Source: Ascoidea rubescens DSM 1968 (taxonomy: Eukaryota; Ascomycota; Saccharomycetes; Ascoideales; Ascoideaceae). From it: a DNA stretch of 64,000 nucleotides. Below the pieces are notes generated by a model that searched no databases, was not told the DNA's origin, and saw only the letters and a program-made list of their open reading frames with translations. The translations under genes and the position numbers were made by a program. Location: NCBI RefSeq assembly GCF_001661345.1, contig NW_017962918.1:434001-498000 (forward strand), in the 5' to 3' direction. Of the stretch, positions 1 through 11,224 are shown in pieces (within the stretch, counting starts at the first letter, position 1; each line of letters opens with the position of its first letter).

Positions 1-5
1 ATATA

Positions 6-59
<54 letters not shown>

Positions 60-120
60 GGTGGTGGTGGTGGTGGTAGTAGTAGTAGTAGTGGGAGTAG
101 TAGGAATGGGAGTATTGGTA
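1..120. repeat. trinucleotide tract (GTT)n-(GGT)n-(AGT)n
   Basis: About 110 bases of GTT, then GGT, then AGT repeats. On the minus strand it encodes an Asn run and a Thr run at the C-terminal side of globin-like paralogue 1. The apparent plus-strand Leu/Val open frame here is a shadow of the repeat. Confidence 0.95.
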
Positions 121-983
121 TTGGTGTTATTGTTATCTAGAATTATATCGTCGATTATAAAGTCTGAGGATAGGTTTAAGATTGGATCGATGCCGCCTTG
201 GAGGATGCTGTTGGCTAGGTAGGAGTATAGTTTAGACCATGAGTTTTCTAGATCTATAGTGAAATGGGAACCAAAGCGATCTTCGAAAGTCTGAAGGAGG
301 GCATCGCCCATTAGTTGAAAATCAACCGAATCTATGCCTAGGATTCGAGAATGTTTTTTGCCCAATTGATAGAGATAGTCATCTAGAAGATTCAAGTTTG
401 ATAGGTGAAAGATGGCGGTATTCATGACGCCGGCAAAGCTGACGGCCTGGTGTTTTATGGAGGGAAATCTCTTTTCGAGATCGGGTCTCATTATTAGGAG
501 GTTGTGGTATAGTTGCTGGCATAGTATGGAAGAGTCCATGCTGTTTATGTTTGATATGAAATTGAAGTGGGTGTTGTTTGATTTATTTGTGGGAGCTTGG
601 TGGAGTCTTGTTGTCATTTCTGACCAGGAGTTTCTGATTAGAGATATTTCATGGGACGTTAGGTTGAGGGTTATTTTGAGTCTGATTTGGTCGTAGATGA
701 TGTTTTTGTTTGAGATGATTGAGTTTGAGGTTGGGATCTTTTCTAGGAAATATGAGTCATTGGAGGAGACGTTGTTTAGGAAAAGGATGTTTTCATTGTT
801 CAAGCTGTTCAAGTTATTGTTTATATTGTTCGCATTGAGAGTGGCATTTGTTGCGGTTGTGTCATAGAAGGATAGATTTGAGGAGTTATCACTTGAGTTT
901 GAGTTCAAAGTGTATAAAGAGGAAGTATTGATGTTTGAGATATTAGTGGATTTTCTTCTGTTGATATCGATACTCAAAGTCAT
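1..983 (-). CDS. globin-like protein, paralogue 1 (C-terminus cut by window edge)
   Basis: This is an open frame from the ATG at 983 to the left edge with no stop, so the protein is partial (about 327 residues visible). The globin domain spans roughly residues 110-275. Against flavohaemoglobin the haem pocket reads Tyr159 (B10, in QLYHNLL), Phe173 (CD1, in KRFPSIKH), Gln179 (E7) and His211 (F8 proximal, in GKKHSRIL). This is a complete Tyr-Phe-Gln-His set. The N-terminus is Asn/Ser-rich. After the domain the chain runs into Thr and then Asn homopolymers encoded by the trinucleotide tract at 1-110. Family knowledge: S. cerevisiae YNL234W is a globin-like haem protein with the same style of LT.HEI..IR..W start. 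Inference: haem binding, possibly sensing or stress-related. Two paralogues lie at 38958 and 45274. Confidence 0.85.
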
Positions 984-3143
984 TTTAATAAAGTTTGATA
1001 GCGGAAAAAGGTATGGACAGAGTAAAAAAATAAGACAATCGATTGAATAAAGAAAAGAGAAAGGGAGAGAGGAAGAGGGGTGATAGGTGGATAGGTGGAT
1101 AGGTAAATAATTAATATTATATAAGAATAGTATATAGGAATATTATTTATTAATTATAAATTATAAAACGCCGGTTTTGAATTGTTTTACAAAAAATGGA
1201 AAAGAAAAAAAAAGAAGCGGTAAGAGGAATATTTATATTAAAAGTGAGACTTGGAGACAAGACCAAAGAAGATGGGAAGTCAAAAGAAGAAGCAACATGG
1301 GGAACATTGTTGAATATTGAAACGAAGAGAAAGGAGGTTGCAAAATAAGCTTGAGGAAGCAGAGCAGTGGATGCTAAATGGTAAATCTGAATATCAGGGT
1401 GGAAACAACACCAAAACACTGATTTTATCCATGAGAAGCTTAAAGCTTTTACACAGGCTGTTTGGAATTGTCGTAGTTGGATAACCATGGAAGTTGCTGT
1501 CACTGTCCGGGGACCCACCCCTGTTTGGTTCCTCTGGACATTTCTGGCTCTCGCTGGCCACACCAGGCCTGGGGCTTTCGCTGGTGGGAGGTTTGCTTGT
1601 TTCACACTTCCTCGACATTTGTCAGTTCCTAAGCAGCAACACAAGCCTTCGAATACGCTGCATCGGGAACTCCTTTTCGTTCATTTTGGACCAAAGTGGT
1701 CGACTCACCTGGATGTGTAGCATCGGCCGCTTTCCCAAGTCAGCACTTGGTGGACAGTCGGCAGTGCTCTGCGGCTGCGTGCAGCAGGCAGAAGTAGACT
1801 GCAACAATCTCGCTGCTGATCGATTGTTCCTCGAGCTGTTGAAATGAATCGAGCTTTGTTCAAAGCACTGCACTGGGAAATTCCCAAAGGCCTCAGGCGC
1901 TCGCTCCTGGAGGCTAGCCGTGGGCTCTTGTTTGGGACCACGTCGCGCAAGAAAAGGCATTTGTCATTTGCAACTCAGTGATATAATCACTGCTATTTAC
2001 TCTATTTACTGCCAAACCAGAAGTTGCACAAAAACAAAGATATGAAAAGAAACAAATGCTATAAAACGTGCTAAAAGGCTACTGGCAGATCGGCTAATGC
2101 AAGAATGCAAGTGTACGCGGCTGGATAAACTTGCATGCGTTGCTTTTGAAGCTAAAGCGGCAAAAAACGATTGTCTCATCTATTTATCCCCAGCTGATAC
2201 AACTTTATTTGTGCTTTTGAAATGTATTTATCTGGCATATCGCGGAGCGTTATCGTGAATTCCAACAACTTTGATGAGAGAGTACAATTCCAATCAGAGC
2301 GCTTTGAATTAGGCAGTCATATTATAGATTTGAAACAAAGGCACTCACTTTGAAATGCTCAATAATTTTTAATCGTGTTCTCTTTGATAGGCTGTTCAGG
2401 GCCACTGGGTCTGGTTACTGGATGGTCGCTGAAAGATCACTGAACAGTCACTGAACAATCACTGAAAGAATATTAAAAGCTGATCCATGTTTGAGTGCAA
2501 AATTAGATAATTGCAGAGATTCAAGACATTGGCAAAATCAAAAACCCCAATATTTTGCAACCCCAAGAATCTCAGATCACACAACTCTTTATTGTCTTAT
2601 TTTCCCAACGATTCAATTTTGAGCCAAAACGGGGATTCAATTGGAAATTCATGAGCGATTTGTAAATATATACAAAATTTCCGCCACACTCGACAATAAT
2701 TGTCGATCTTTGTTAACTATTTTCTGTAGTTATAAGATTATTATCACTATTCAATATTGAAACAAATTAAACAAATTACAAGGATGATATTAGCGGATTA
2801 AATTAAATTTTATTTAAATTTTAATCTAATCTCATTTAATCTCATTTGATCGGTTTTATTGTCTGTTTTTTTGATTTATCAAGTCATATTATCGCTATTT
2901 GGTACTATTGCAACATTTAGAAGTTCTATTAAAATATCAAACAATCGTTTACAGTAATTAGGTACTTTTAGATCAATTTCCTAGTCCGCTATCAAATGGC
3001 ATGATCAATGTGATTTGAAAAGGCAATAATATCAAACACACTTTACATGGATCGATATCCGGCTTCCTTCAAGATCACCTGCTCTCATTTGCATTATGAT
3101 CAGCACGACCCTTCTGCTTACATAACACACCCCAGCTTGTAGG
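984..3143. other. 2.2 kb gene-free region upstream of globin-like paralogue 1
   Basis: No convincing gene. 984-1400 is an AT-rich leader with a 9-bp GATAGGTGG repeat near 1080. About 1490-1960 is a GC-rich island with several overlapping short open frames, none of them protein-like. 2424-2467 is a four-unit 11-bp tandem repeat, and the rest is AT-rich. It probably holds regulatory DNA for the minus-strand globin gene. Confidence 0.6.
2424..2467. repeat. four 11-bp tandem units (TCACTGAA core)
   Basis: Four consecutive 11-bp units: GGTCGCTGAAA, GATCACTGAAC, AGTCACTGAAC and AATCACTGAAA. They lie 1.4 kb upstream of globin-like paralogue 1. The spacing of about one helical turn suggests an array of protein binding sites. 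No known factor is assigned. Confidence 0.8.
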
Positions 3144-3884
3144 CTAGAAAAGCTTCAATCCTCCAGTAACTTTGTCCAACACGCTCTTAGGAGCAGGCCC
3201 CAACCCGAGCACAGTCGCTGACCCTGCTGCAATCTGGGTTCTTCCAGCGTCGTGGATGATCACGCTCGTGATTCCCATCCCGCTCGCTTTGTGGTACAAC
3301 TGCTTCATCTCCTCCTCGTCGCGGCACTGCAACGCGATCTTCGCCTGGCCTCCTCGCTCCCACCGCTTCACCAACGGGTTGTTCATTCCCCAGCTGAGCA
3401 CCCTTTTGTAACACCCAACTGCTGCGTGTCCGCATTGTGCTGCCACCTTGCCCTTGGTCATCTTCAAGTCCTTGCGCACCACCAACGCCATTCGCACCTC
3501 TCCCCCAACGTTTCCAAACATCTCGCGCACTTCGCCACCCTGCGATTGCATCCCAGACCCTTCTTCTTCCTCTTCCTCCGAGAATTCGTCGTCGTTTTCG
3601 TATCCAGACGAAGTGTCCGACGTTTCTTCCTTCTTCATCTCTTTCCCTTTCTTTGCATCATCCGCGCTATTCACGCTACCCACTTTATTCACACTACCCA
3701 CTTTATTCACGCTCAACTTATCCTTATCCTTGTCATTTCTCTTTCTTTTATAGCTCTTTTTAGGAGAACACCCATAGTTCTTTACTAGCAACGCTCCAAT
3801 ACAGCACCCAGTAAACAATGAGAGTCCAAATGCCGTCAAAATCTGCGTCAAATTAATCGTTATTCGATCCGATGTACCACTCAT
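3144..3884 (-). CDS. PTH2: peptidyl-tRNA hydrolase 2
   Basis: Peptidyl-tRNA hydrolases free tRNA from peptidyl-tRNA dropped by stalled ribosomes; the yeast and human type-2 enzymes are mitochondrial outer-membrane anchored. The C-terminal 115 residues carry the family signature: MALVVRKDLKMTKGKVAAQC at the start, then GHAAVG, HDAGRTQIAAGS, LGLGPAP and the terminal KVTGGLKLF. I chose the ATG at 3884, giving 246 residues, because it puts a hydrophobic segment (about residues 11-34) at the N-terminus as in human PTRH2. An in-frame ATG at 4010 would add 42 charged residues. A linker of about 90 residues is rich in Lys, Asp and Glu and holds a short VGSVNK repeat. Function is sure; the start is moderately sure. 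Confidence 0.93.
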   Translation of the reverse strand: MSGTSDRITINLTQILTAFGLSLFTGCCIGALLVKNYGCSPKKSYKRKRNDKDKDKLSVNKVGSVNKVGSVNSADDAKKGKEMKKEETSDTSSGYENDDEFSEEEEEEGSGMQSQGGEVREMFGNVGGEVRMALVVRKDLKMTKGKVAAQCGHAAVGCYKRVLSWGMNNPLVKRWERGGQAKIALQCRDEEEMKQLYHKASGMGITSVIIHDAGRTQIAAGSATVLGLGPAPKSVLDKVTGGLKLF

Positions 3885-4368
3885 TATTATATTCATTATC
3901 TTCACCACACTCTTGTCACGAACCAATCTTTCTCCTTCTCTTTCTCTTGCTTTTATCTTTTCTTTCAAACTTGCTTTTTTAGGCATTTTTTTTATTTTTT
4001 TCATTTCCATTTTATCCTCACGTGCCCGCTTTTTTCCATTTGCTCTTACCCATTGCTGTATTCACTTCAACTTTAAACTCCCCTCCAATATTTATTAATA
4101 TTGATAAATTTTTATTGGCATTCATTGACTTTGCACTTGTCCATAATCGACTAACTGAAATATTCAGCTACTCAATTTGTAATCTCACTAAAACCTCACT
4201 AAAACAAATGAATCAAAAATTGTAAATTAACTAGTATGTATATAAATATATAAATAAAAAATAAAAAATAAAAAATAAAAAATAAAATAAAACAATAAAA
4301 AAACAACAATCATGAATGTAAATAAATTATAAACTAAATTAAAATCGCCATTAAAATTTCAAACCACC
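3885..4368. other. PTH2 upstream / GDH1 downstream spacer
   Basis: 484 bases. It contains the alternative N-terminal extension of PTH2 (to 4010), a CACGTG box at 4019, and AT-rich simple repeats of the form AATAAAA at about 4250-4300 just past the GDH1 stop. Confidence 0.6.
4019..4024. promoter_or_regulatory. CACGTG box upstream of PTH2
   Basis: A palindromic E-box, 135 bases upstream of the chosen PTH2 start. In yeasts this is the core site of Cbf1, Pho4 and Tye7 type bHLH factors. It recurs in several promoters of this window. Confidence 0.5.
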
Positions 4369-5736
4369 TTAATATAAATCACCTTGCTCGTACATAGCTT
4401 GGATAACTTTAACAAATCCTGCAATATTAGCTCCTTTAACAAGAGATGGCAATGCATCAGCATTCTTTTCAGATGAATATTCAATGGCTGTAGTAACACA
4501 GTTGTTGAAACAGTCTGTCATTATATCTTTCAAAATACTGTCAACCTTTTCAGCAGTGTATGAAAGACGTTGAGAGTTTTGCGACATTTCAATGGCACTA
4601 ATAGCAACACCACCAGCATTGGCGGCTTTACCTGGGGCATACCACAATTTAAGATCTTTAGCTGATAAACGTTCAGCTTCAAACACATCAATGGCTTCTT
4701 GGGTAGATCCCATATTAGATCCCTCAGCGACATATTTGGCTCCGGCTGCAATCACTGCTTTGGCTTCATCAGCTGAAATCTCGTTTTGAGTGGCACATGG
4801 CAAAACAATGTCAACTTTCTTCACATATGTCCATGGACGTTCACCTGGGTAATATTTGATATCTGGGTCAGAAAACAACTTGTTTTCACTGATCAATTGC
4901 TCAATGGTGCCTCTGTCGGCTTTAACATCTTGAATGGCTTTGACTTGTTCATAATTCAATCCATTTTCAGTCACAAGAGCACCCTTGGAGTCTGACAATG
5001 ATAATACTTTACCTCCCAATTCCAACACTTTAAAAGCGGCGTATTGAGCAACATTACCGGATCCAGAAATGGCACACAATTTGCCTGCAATTGATTCTTC
5101 ACCCTTGGTGGCATACTTGACCATATTCTCAACATAGTACAACAATCCAAATCCAGTGGCTTCAGGTCTGATCAAAGAACCACCCCAGGCTAATCCCTTA
5201 CCAGTAAGAGTACCTTCCCAAACGTTCTTGGCTTTTTTGTAGGCTCCAAATAAGAATCCAATTTCCCTTCCACCAACAGCAATATCACCGGCTGGAACAT
5301 CGGTATCAGCTCCAATGTGTCTTTGTAATTCTCCCATAAAGGCACAGCAAAAACGACGGATTTCGGCAACTGATCTACCCTTTGGATTGAAATCAGCTCC
5401 ACCTTTACCACCGCCAATGTTGGTACCAGTTAGGGCATTCTTGAAAATTTGTTCAAAACCTAGAAATTTCAATATCGATAAATTCACAGTTGGATGGAAT
5501 CGTAATCCACCTTTGTATGGACCCAAAGCAGAGTTGAATTGAACTCTGTAACCGTTGTTCACTTGCAAGTTGCCCTCGTCATCTTCCCAGGTGACACGGA
5601 ACTGAATAATTCTCTCTGGGATGGAAACAACTTTCAAGGCCTTCTTATATTCAGGGTGTTTCTCGAACAATGTGGAGTCTTTTAAAGTGGTAGCAATTTC
5701 ATTGTAAGCTTGTTCAAATTCTGGTTCAGATGGCAT
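4369..5736 (-). CDS. GDH1: NADP-dependent glutamate dehydrogenase
   Basis: It makes glutamate from 2-oxoglutarate and ammonium with NADPH, the main ammonium assimilation step in yeast. The 455 residues match the family length. Substrate-site motifs [10 protein letters not shown] (Lys75) and [13 protein letters not shown] (Lys111) and the DTDVPAGDI segment are intact. A Rossmann GSGNVA motif lies at residues 225-230, and GSNMGST and KAANAGGVA follow near the C-terminus. The N-terminus [12 protein letters not shown] matches the start of S. cerevisiae Gdh1. No CTG codon occurs in the whole gene. The 5' flank has GATA-type elements (5821-5844 and 6009) that would fit nitrogen regulation. Confidence 0.97.
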   Translation of the reverse strand: MPSEPEFEQAYNEIATTLKDSTLFEKHPEYKKALKVVSIPERIIQFRVTWEDDEGNLQVNNGYRVQFNSALGPYKGGLRFHPTVNLSILKFLGFEQIFKNALTGTNIGGGKGGADFNPKGRSVAEIRRFCCAFMGELQRHIGADTDVPAGDIAVGGREIGFLFGAYKKAKNVWEGTLTGKGLAWGGSLIRPEATGFGLLYYVENMVKYATKGEESIAGKLCAISGSGNVAQYAAFKVLELGGKVLSLSDSKGALVTENGLNYEQVKAIQDVKADRGTIEQLISENKLFSDPDIKYYPGERPWTYVKKVDIVLPCATQNEISADEAKAVIAAGAKYVAEGSNMGSTQEAIDVFEAERLSAKDLKLWYAPGKAANAGGVAISAIEMSQNSQRLSYTAEKVDSILKDIMTDCFNNCVTTAIEYSSEKNADALPSLVKGANIAGFVKVIQAMYEQGDLY

Positions 5737-5820
5737 TTTTAATGGTTGATTATTGGTTATTTGATTAGTGATTAGAAATTAAAATATTAAATTTAAAATT
5801 TAAAATTGGTATCGAATAAG

Positions 5821-5844
5821 ATAGCAAGATAGATAGCAAGATAG
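5821..5844. repeat. tandem 12-bp GATA-containing repeat upstream of GDH1
   Basis: Two perfect copies of ATAGCAAGATAG lie 85 bases upstream of the GDH1 start. A GATAAG lies further up at 6009-6014. GATA factors control nitrogen genes in yeasts, so these are plausible but unproven sites. Confidence 0.45.
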
Positions 5845-6719
5845 AATGCAAAAAAACAAAGGTAATTGATGAGGATATAAATTTCGATTATTATTGAATT
5901 CTTTTTTTTTGTTTTATGATACTCAAAAAAAATCAAGATAATAAAGAAGATTGAAAATAATGAATAATAATAACTGGTGAAAAACTCTAAAGAGAGGGAA
6001 AAAAAAGAGATAAGATGAAAGCTAGAATAAAAATTAAGAAAGGAAGACGGATATTTATATAGCTGCTCAGAAGCAAAGAAATGAGAAGTAGACCTACATA
6101 TACTAATGAATTAATTTAATTTCTTTTAATTTCTTTTAATTTCTTTTAATTAGTAGATGTTTTGCCCTGTAAAGATAAATTAAGATTTAGGAAGCATAAG
6201 GAATTAGATTGAAAAGAAACAATACTCATGGAAATTTCAAGTTTTAAAACATCTTTATCTAAAGTGGAGCTCTAACCAATCGAAATTAGCTTTGCAATTA
6301 AGATTAAAGGACTGAATCTTAAACCGCAGATAATGAAGTTAAACTTGGAAATGATTTCATTTATGCAAACTTGGATCAAATAAATTCACTCCTGAGTTCA
6401 GAAATATTCTACAAATAGAAGAAAACACTGTTGTAACTTCAGGCACACTAGCAGCTTTTCTCAAATCAACAATTGTTCAGCATAAACACAGCGACTTGGG
6501 AGAAAAGTCGAGAGAAATTATCAAAGGAAGCGATTACGTAAAATCGGCAAATTGCAGCTCCAATTCGACCCGCAGCACAGGTGCGTTATCATAGGGTCAG
6601 AAATATTCGTCTAAAGTGGTTTACGCACGTTCATTGGCAGAAGATAAGATCTTAAATGCCAGCAAACACCGATTATGCAATAGGTCACAGAAATACACAT
6701 ATCAAAAAACCAGGACTAC

Positions 6720-6840
6720 GGCGAGCGGAGCCCTAGATATCGGTCGTGCTGGGTCGGCTCTTTGCGCGTCGGCCGTTTTGCGAGAGGGTTGCGACCGGGC
6801 GAGGAACGGAAAGCAAATATAGCAGAGCTCAGCAAGAGGA
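6720..6840. other. isolated GC-rich patch, possible structured element
   Basis: About 110 bases of high GC in an AT-rich desert, with short inverted motifs (GAGCC/GGCTC, and CGGTCG/CGACCG about 60 bases apart). It is not recognised as tRNA, snRNA, SRP RNA or RNase P RNA. A non-coding RNA or protein binding region is possible. Confidence 0.2.
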
Positions 6841-9590
6841 TAGCAAGACCTTGCGTGAGAGGATCGCAAGAGAATGGGCCTGGAATCGGTTATTATATAG
6901 ATAATGAACTTAGTTAGCTTTCTTCTTACGTGCTTTAGGGTATATTTCCTGATGTTTACTGCTCTACCGTAATCTTAAAGCCTGTTCCGTCCGTATCTCT
7001 TCCAGCTCAGCTCTAGTTCTTTGTTTGCATTGAATTCAAAGTTAGTGTTTTGACAAGTTTTCGACTGCTGGAAATTTGATATTGGAGATAGCACCTTGAA
7101 CATTTGATCTGTTTTTAGTTTTTTATTCAATTATGGCGAGTCTAAGCTGAAAAACCTGGGGTAATAATTAGTGGTAATGGCAGGTGGAACACCTATTAGA
7201 CACTCTAGAAAACGGAATTCAATTCCATAGGGTCGGAAATCGGAATCTCTGCAATTGACAAAGCAAAGAGGAATCTTTTTACTGAAAAGGCCCTTGAATA
7301 ATCAATTGATTCAAAAAAAAATCCATTCGATAACAGTGATTCAAATAGGTAGCGTTTAGTATTATTTAGTAAAGATCTGATCTCGTTTATATTTTTTTTG
7401 ATAAAATTTCTTTTTAATGCTTTTTCAGTTTCTATCTAAACCGCTTTTTTTTGGTTCTTATTTCATTAATCAAAACAGAGATTGAAAAGGCGAAAACCAA
7501 CAATTAGCAACAAATTTAGAAGTGTAAAATCAAATGTCAAAACAAAAGTTTAATTCTAAAAAGATCCCTAAAAGAATCTTCAGAGATATCTGAAGGAAGG
7601 CTATCTCTTTGAGTTGCTCAGTGAAAGCCCTCAAACAAAGTAGGGCTGGCGGGTGGTTTCTTGCTCACAGGTATTCCTAGTACACATTGTTGCTAAAATC
7701 ACAAAACATTCTATTTAGGTAACAAGTTCCCGTGCTCACTAACACCACTTTTATTTCTCCAAAGAGTAGCCTCTTGAACGAAAAAAGCTCTTTTGCCGTG
7801 TACGTGTAACCGAATACGACGCGCGCAAAAGCCTCACTCCGCGCTCGGTCTATGCTCGGCTATTATCGGCATTACTGTGTCACGTTTTCCTGGTTACAGG
7901 CCTGATTTTTTTTTGAAAAAGTGAAACGGCCGGGTAGTATTTGTGTTTTTTTGCAATTGCATTTTTCTCCTTTGATTTTTTCTCCTTTTTAACACCTTAG
8001 GACTAAGAATATGATCCTTAAACCATCTTTGACTTGGTCGTAAATTTGTATGTTTATTTTTTGTTTACTTTTCTCTAGTTTCTCATTTGATTATGCTAAA
8101 TTTGTTCATATGATGAAAAAAACTTATTTCACAGACCTGTTCCGAAATTTAATGTGGACTTTAACTATATCTGATTTATGTCTTTAGCATTTTAAAATAT
8201 TGATGCAGTATATTTTTGGAAATATCATATTCCTCGTATTTTACAGAAATGAATAATCTATTAACACATTCAACAATAGTTTTTTGTCTTTCTTTTAATT
8301 GTTTATTGTTTATTGTTTCCTGGAAACATGGAAATGTATTAAACAAACAGTGTACCAAATTTTTTTTTTTACTTTGAAGCAATGAGAAGCAGAACTGGTA
8401 TTTGATATTTGATATTTGATACTTGGTATTTAGTATTTGATATCTTTTCTATTATGGTTCCACCTTTTTTGTCACCAACTTGGGCTTTTTTTCATATAAT
8501 GTTATTCGCTGTCTCTAGCTATATTTCATTTTATAATTAAATAATTTTTATTTTTTTATTATTCTTTTTCTATATTTAAACACGCTCAGTACTAATTACA
8601 ATAAATAATACTGTTTATGTCATATCTTTTACATATTCTTCCATTCTTTTTTGTATTCATTTATCTTCCTAGATGTACTTGAATTTCAGTTCGATAATTA
8701 AAAATGAATTCCAAAATGTGCTTTTTATCAGCAATCTAGATCTCTCACCAAATACAGTGCCACGTATATTTGGTAGAATAAACTTTATTATATTGTTATT
8801 TCTGCAGCTGCAAACCCATGCTTCTTCCTTTTCTATCAGTTTCAAGCCTTGGGGAGACAATTGCTTAATTTGGCTACGGAAGTAGTAAGTCCGACTCGTA
8901 ATTTTGTATTTCACGAGCAAAGCTCAACCATTTACACAATTCTTGTTTATTTTAGCTTTTGTCTCTGCCTTTATCTACTTTAGTTTTAAATATTTGGATT
9001 TTTATTGTTTCAAATGGTTTTGCTTTAATCAGTCTCTACTACCAGCCTATTATTTAGCTATGAAATCTCATTTTTGATATCCAAAAATCAATAAAGCACA
9101 ACAAAATTTTGTAAATGATTTTTAAGCATTAGCTTACATTGACCTGATAAATAGCAAATGAAAACGATAAAAATTAAACTAGTTTTTATTTGCTTATTTC
9201 TTTCTCTATCTGTTTTTTTTTTGGTTTTTTTTATCTTTATTTTATTTTTAGCATATTGATATAATCTATTTGTGAATGACCATCTAGATCATTTTCAAAG
9301 TTAATCATAATCATTTTATTTACTCTTTGTGTTTTGCTCTTTTTTTGGTAGGTTCGTAATTATTAAATTTATTAATAAATAAACGGACTTGTAAGTGTTT
9401 AAGATTGATTACCAGAATTTTTGTTATTTTCCTCAATGTTTTAGAATGGGGAGAAAAAAATCATATAAAGTAATACTTTTCTTCACAAAACATAATACTA
9501 ATAAAGAAAACAGATGAATGAATGAGAGAAATTCAATTCAAAAAAAGAAAATTGATAATTAGAAATCCCAAAGTAGCTTGATATAATAGT

Positions 9591-9660
9591 TTAATTTAAT
9601 TTAATTTAATTTAGTTTAATTTAATTTAATTTAATTTATTTTATTTTAATTTAATTTGTT
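9591..9660. repeat. (TTTAA)n pentanucleotide tract
   Basis: Imperfect TTTAA/TTTAT repeats over about 70 bases just upstream of the small gene at 9709. Confidence 0.9.
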
Positions 9661-9708
9661 CTAATTTAATTTGGTATAATTTGGTATAATTTGGAATATA
9701 TATAAAAA

Positions 9709-9975
9709 ATGATTGATGGATACGTTTGGATGGATGGCGCTTATAGATTTGGCAACCATGTTATCTTTGTTAAATTTGATAATATAGTTCGAGTTCAAAC
9801 AGAGGAGGAGTTTTCGTACATTGCAATTTACGATAGGAGATATGATCATTTTACAGGACAGGTAAAATTTGGAGATACAACACTTTATTTATCAGATGGA
9901 AAAATGGTTAGAATTGATTCGCCTAAACAAATTCCAGGTTATCATTATCAGGACAATGTTGATTTTTCATGGTAA
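9709..9975 (+). CDS. small hypothetical protein (88 aa)
   Basis: I do not recognise this protein. An ATG follows an A-rich leader, and the frame runs 88 codons to TAA with balanced codon use like real genes nearby. It is rich in aromatic residues (Tyr, Phe, Trp), with alternating hydrophobic stretches such as HVIFVKFDNIVRV and TLYLSDGKMVRI that suggest a small beta-rich fold. There is no signal peptide, membrane segment or Cys. It stands between the 4 kb desert and the aldo-keto reductase (convergent with it, 109 bases apart). It could be lineage-specific or a chance frame in AT-rich DNA. Confidence 0.5.
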   Translation: MIDGYVWMDGAYRFGNHVIFVKFDNIVRVQTEEEFSYIAIYDRRYDHFTGQVKFGDTTLYLSDGKMVRIDSPKQIPGYHYQDNVDFSW

Positions 9976-10015
9976 AGAGGTTTGACCAATTGATTTAGTA
10001 TGTAATAAATTATAT

Positions 10016-10023
<8 letters not shown>

Positions 10024-10048
<25 letters not shown>

Positions 10049-10049
10049 G
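10024..10049. repeat. (AT)n dinucleotide tract
   Basis: About 13 AT units between the convergent small gene and the aldo-keto reductase. Confidence 0.9.
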
Positions 10050-10084
10050 TATTATTTTATTTTCCTCTTTTTTATTTTTTTATT

Positions 10085-10936
10085 TTAAGTTTCAAATTTG
10101 CATGGATCCCAGGCAGGAATTGAGACATAATAATCGTGGGGATGACTTAAGGAATCAGAGTCTTCCTTTGTCATTTTGAAATCAAGAACACTTAAGTTTT
10201 CTTGAGCTCTTGAGACTTTGATTGTTTTTGGTAGAATGACAAAACCTTGGTCTAAGGACCAACGTAGTAAGATCTGAGCAGTGGAAACATTGTATTTCTT
10301 AGCCAATTGAATCAATTCAGGATCGTTGACTCTTAAACCTCTGGTCAATGGGGAATAGGCTTCAACAACAATTTGTTTTGATTTACAGTAATCAACGATT
10401 TCAGTTCTCATCAACCAAGGGTTCAATTCAATTTGGTTAACAGCTGGCGGAATCTCGAAATCAGGAGAGTTGTAAATTTCTTTAATATGATTGACGTTGT
10501 AGTTGGATACGCCGATTGATTTGACTTTACCGGATGCTACAGATTCTTGGAGAGCATTCCAAGTCTCTAGTCTCAATTTTTGGTTGGACATTGGATCATG
10601 GATCAAGATCAAATCAATGTAATCAATAAATTCCTCAGCGATTTGAACTCTTGTGGAGATGCATTTCTTTGCCTTTTCATAGCCATGGTGATAGTTTCTG
10701 ATTTTTGTAGTGTAAAAAACATCTTTACGTAAATTGTTAGCAGGGTCTTCGTCCAACCATTTTCTAATACCTTGACAAACCTCCTTTTCGTTGCCATACG
10801 CTTCAGCAGAATCAATGTGGCGATAACCGAGTTTTAGAGCTTGATAGACGATATCAAAGGCCTGGTTAGGAGCAGTGAGATATACGCCTAGCCCAATTTC
10901 AGGGATAGAATAACCAGAGTTTAGCTGTTTGGACAT
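10085..10936 (-). CDS. aldo-keto reductase (YJR096W type)
   Basis: An NADPH-dependent carbonyl reductase of the AKR superfamily. Its 283 residues equal the size of S. cerevisiae YJR096W, which it resembles throughout. The catalytic tetrad is complete: Asp42 and Tyr47 in YRHIDSAEAYGNE, Lys78 in FYTTK and His113 in LILIHDP. Cofactor segments KSIGVSNYN, VNQIELNPW and VVEAYSPL follow, and then ILPKTIKVSRAQEN. It is cytosolic, with no targeting signal. It shares a 580-base divergent promoter with the UBP9-like gene, which carries CCAAT boxes and phased repeats. The substrate cannot be told; xylose or arabinose and methylglyoxal-type aldehydes are typical for the family. Confidence 0.92.
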   Translation of the reverse strand: MSKQLNSGYSIPEIGLGVYLTAPNQAFDIVYQALKLGYRHIDSAEAYGNEKEVCQGIRKWLDEDPANNLRKDVFYTTKIRNYHHGYEKAKKCISTRVQIAEEFIDYIDLILIHDPMSNQKLRLETWNALQESVASGKVKSIGVSNYNVNHIKEIYNSPDFEIPPAVNQIELNPWLMRTEIVDYCKSKQIVVEAYSPLTRGLRVNDPELIQLAKKYNVSTAQILLRWSLDQGFVILPKTIKVSRAQENLSVLDFKMTKEDSDSLSHPHDYYVSIPAWDPCKFET

Positions 10937-11055
10937 TGTTTTCAGGGGAGATCAGTGAGTTTGTTCAACAAATAGCCAATGGTCTATTCAACGGTTGCTG
11001 AAAAGACTTTGCTCTAATCTGGGGAAAGCAATCACACCAAAATGGCTGACGTCCA

Positions 11056-11092
11056 CATCCGCGGCCATCCGCAATCATCCGCGATCATCCGC
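11056..11092. repeat. four CATCCGC motifs at exact 10-bp spacing
   Basis: CATCCGC occurs at 11056, 11066, 11076 and 11086 with different 3-base spacers. The motif, not the spacer, is therefore conserved. The last copy abuts a CCAATCAG box. Confidence 0.85.
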
Positions 11093-11180
11093 CAATCAGC
11101 ATAGAAAAGAGAAAATGTCTCCTTTGGGAAGAACAAAAAGCTATCGTTTGAGACGTTTCTGCTTCTGCTCATGCTGCCAA

Positions 11181-11224
11181 TCTCATGTTGTCTCCTGTTG
11201 TCTCTTATTGTCTCCTGTTGTCTG
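11181..11224. repeat. 10-bp tandem array TCTC-TGTTG
   Basis: Units TCTCATGTTG, TCTCCTGTTG, TCTCTTATTG, TCTCCTGTTG and a partial TCTG follow head to tail in the same promoter as the CATCCGC array. Confidence 0.8.

Larger units (their letters stand above)
5737..9708. other. 4 kb gene-poor region
   Basis: No gene found. 5737-6100 is the GDH1 5' flank. A 12-bp TTAATTTCTTTT repeat lies at about 6115-6150. Short GC-rich patches stand out at about 6720-6840 and 7785-7890 in very AT-rich surroundings. Weakly coding-like minus-strand frames at 8176-8382 and 8669-8920 match nothing I know. A (TTTAA)n tract at 9591-9660 precedes the next gene. Confidence 0.6.

Noticed and set aside
1150-1960. Overlapping frames of 74-164 codons on both strands
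   Set aside because: They lie in a GC-rich island, overlap one another in several frames, and show no protein-like motifs; open only because of low stop density.
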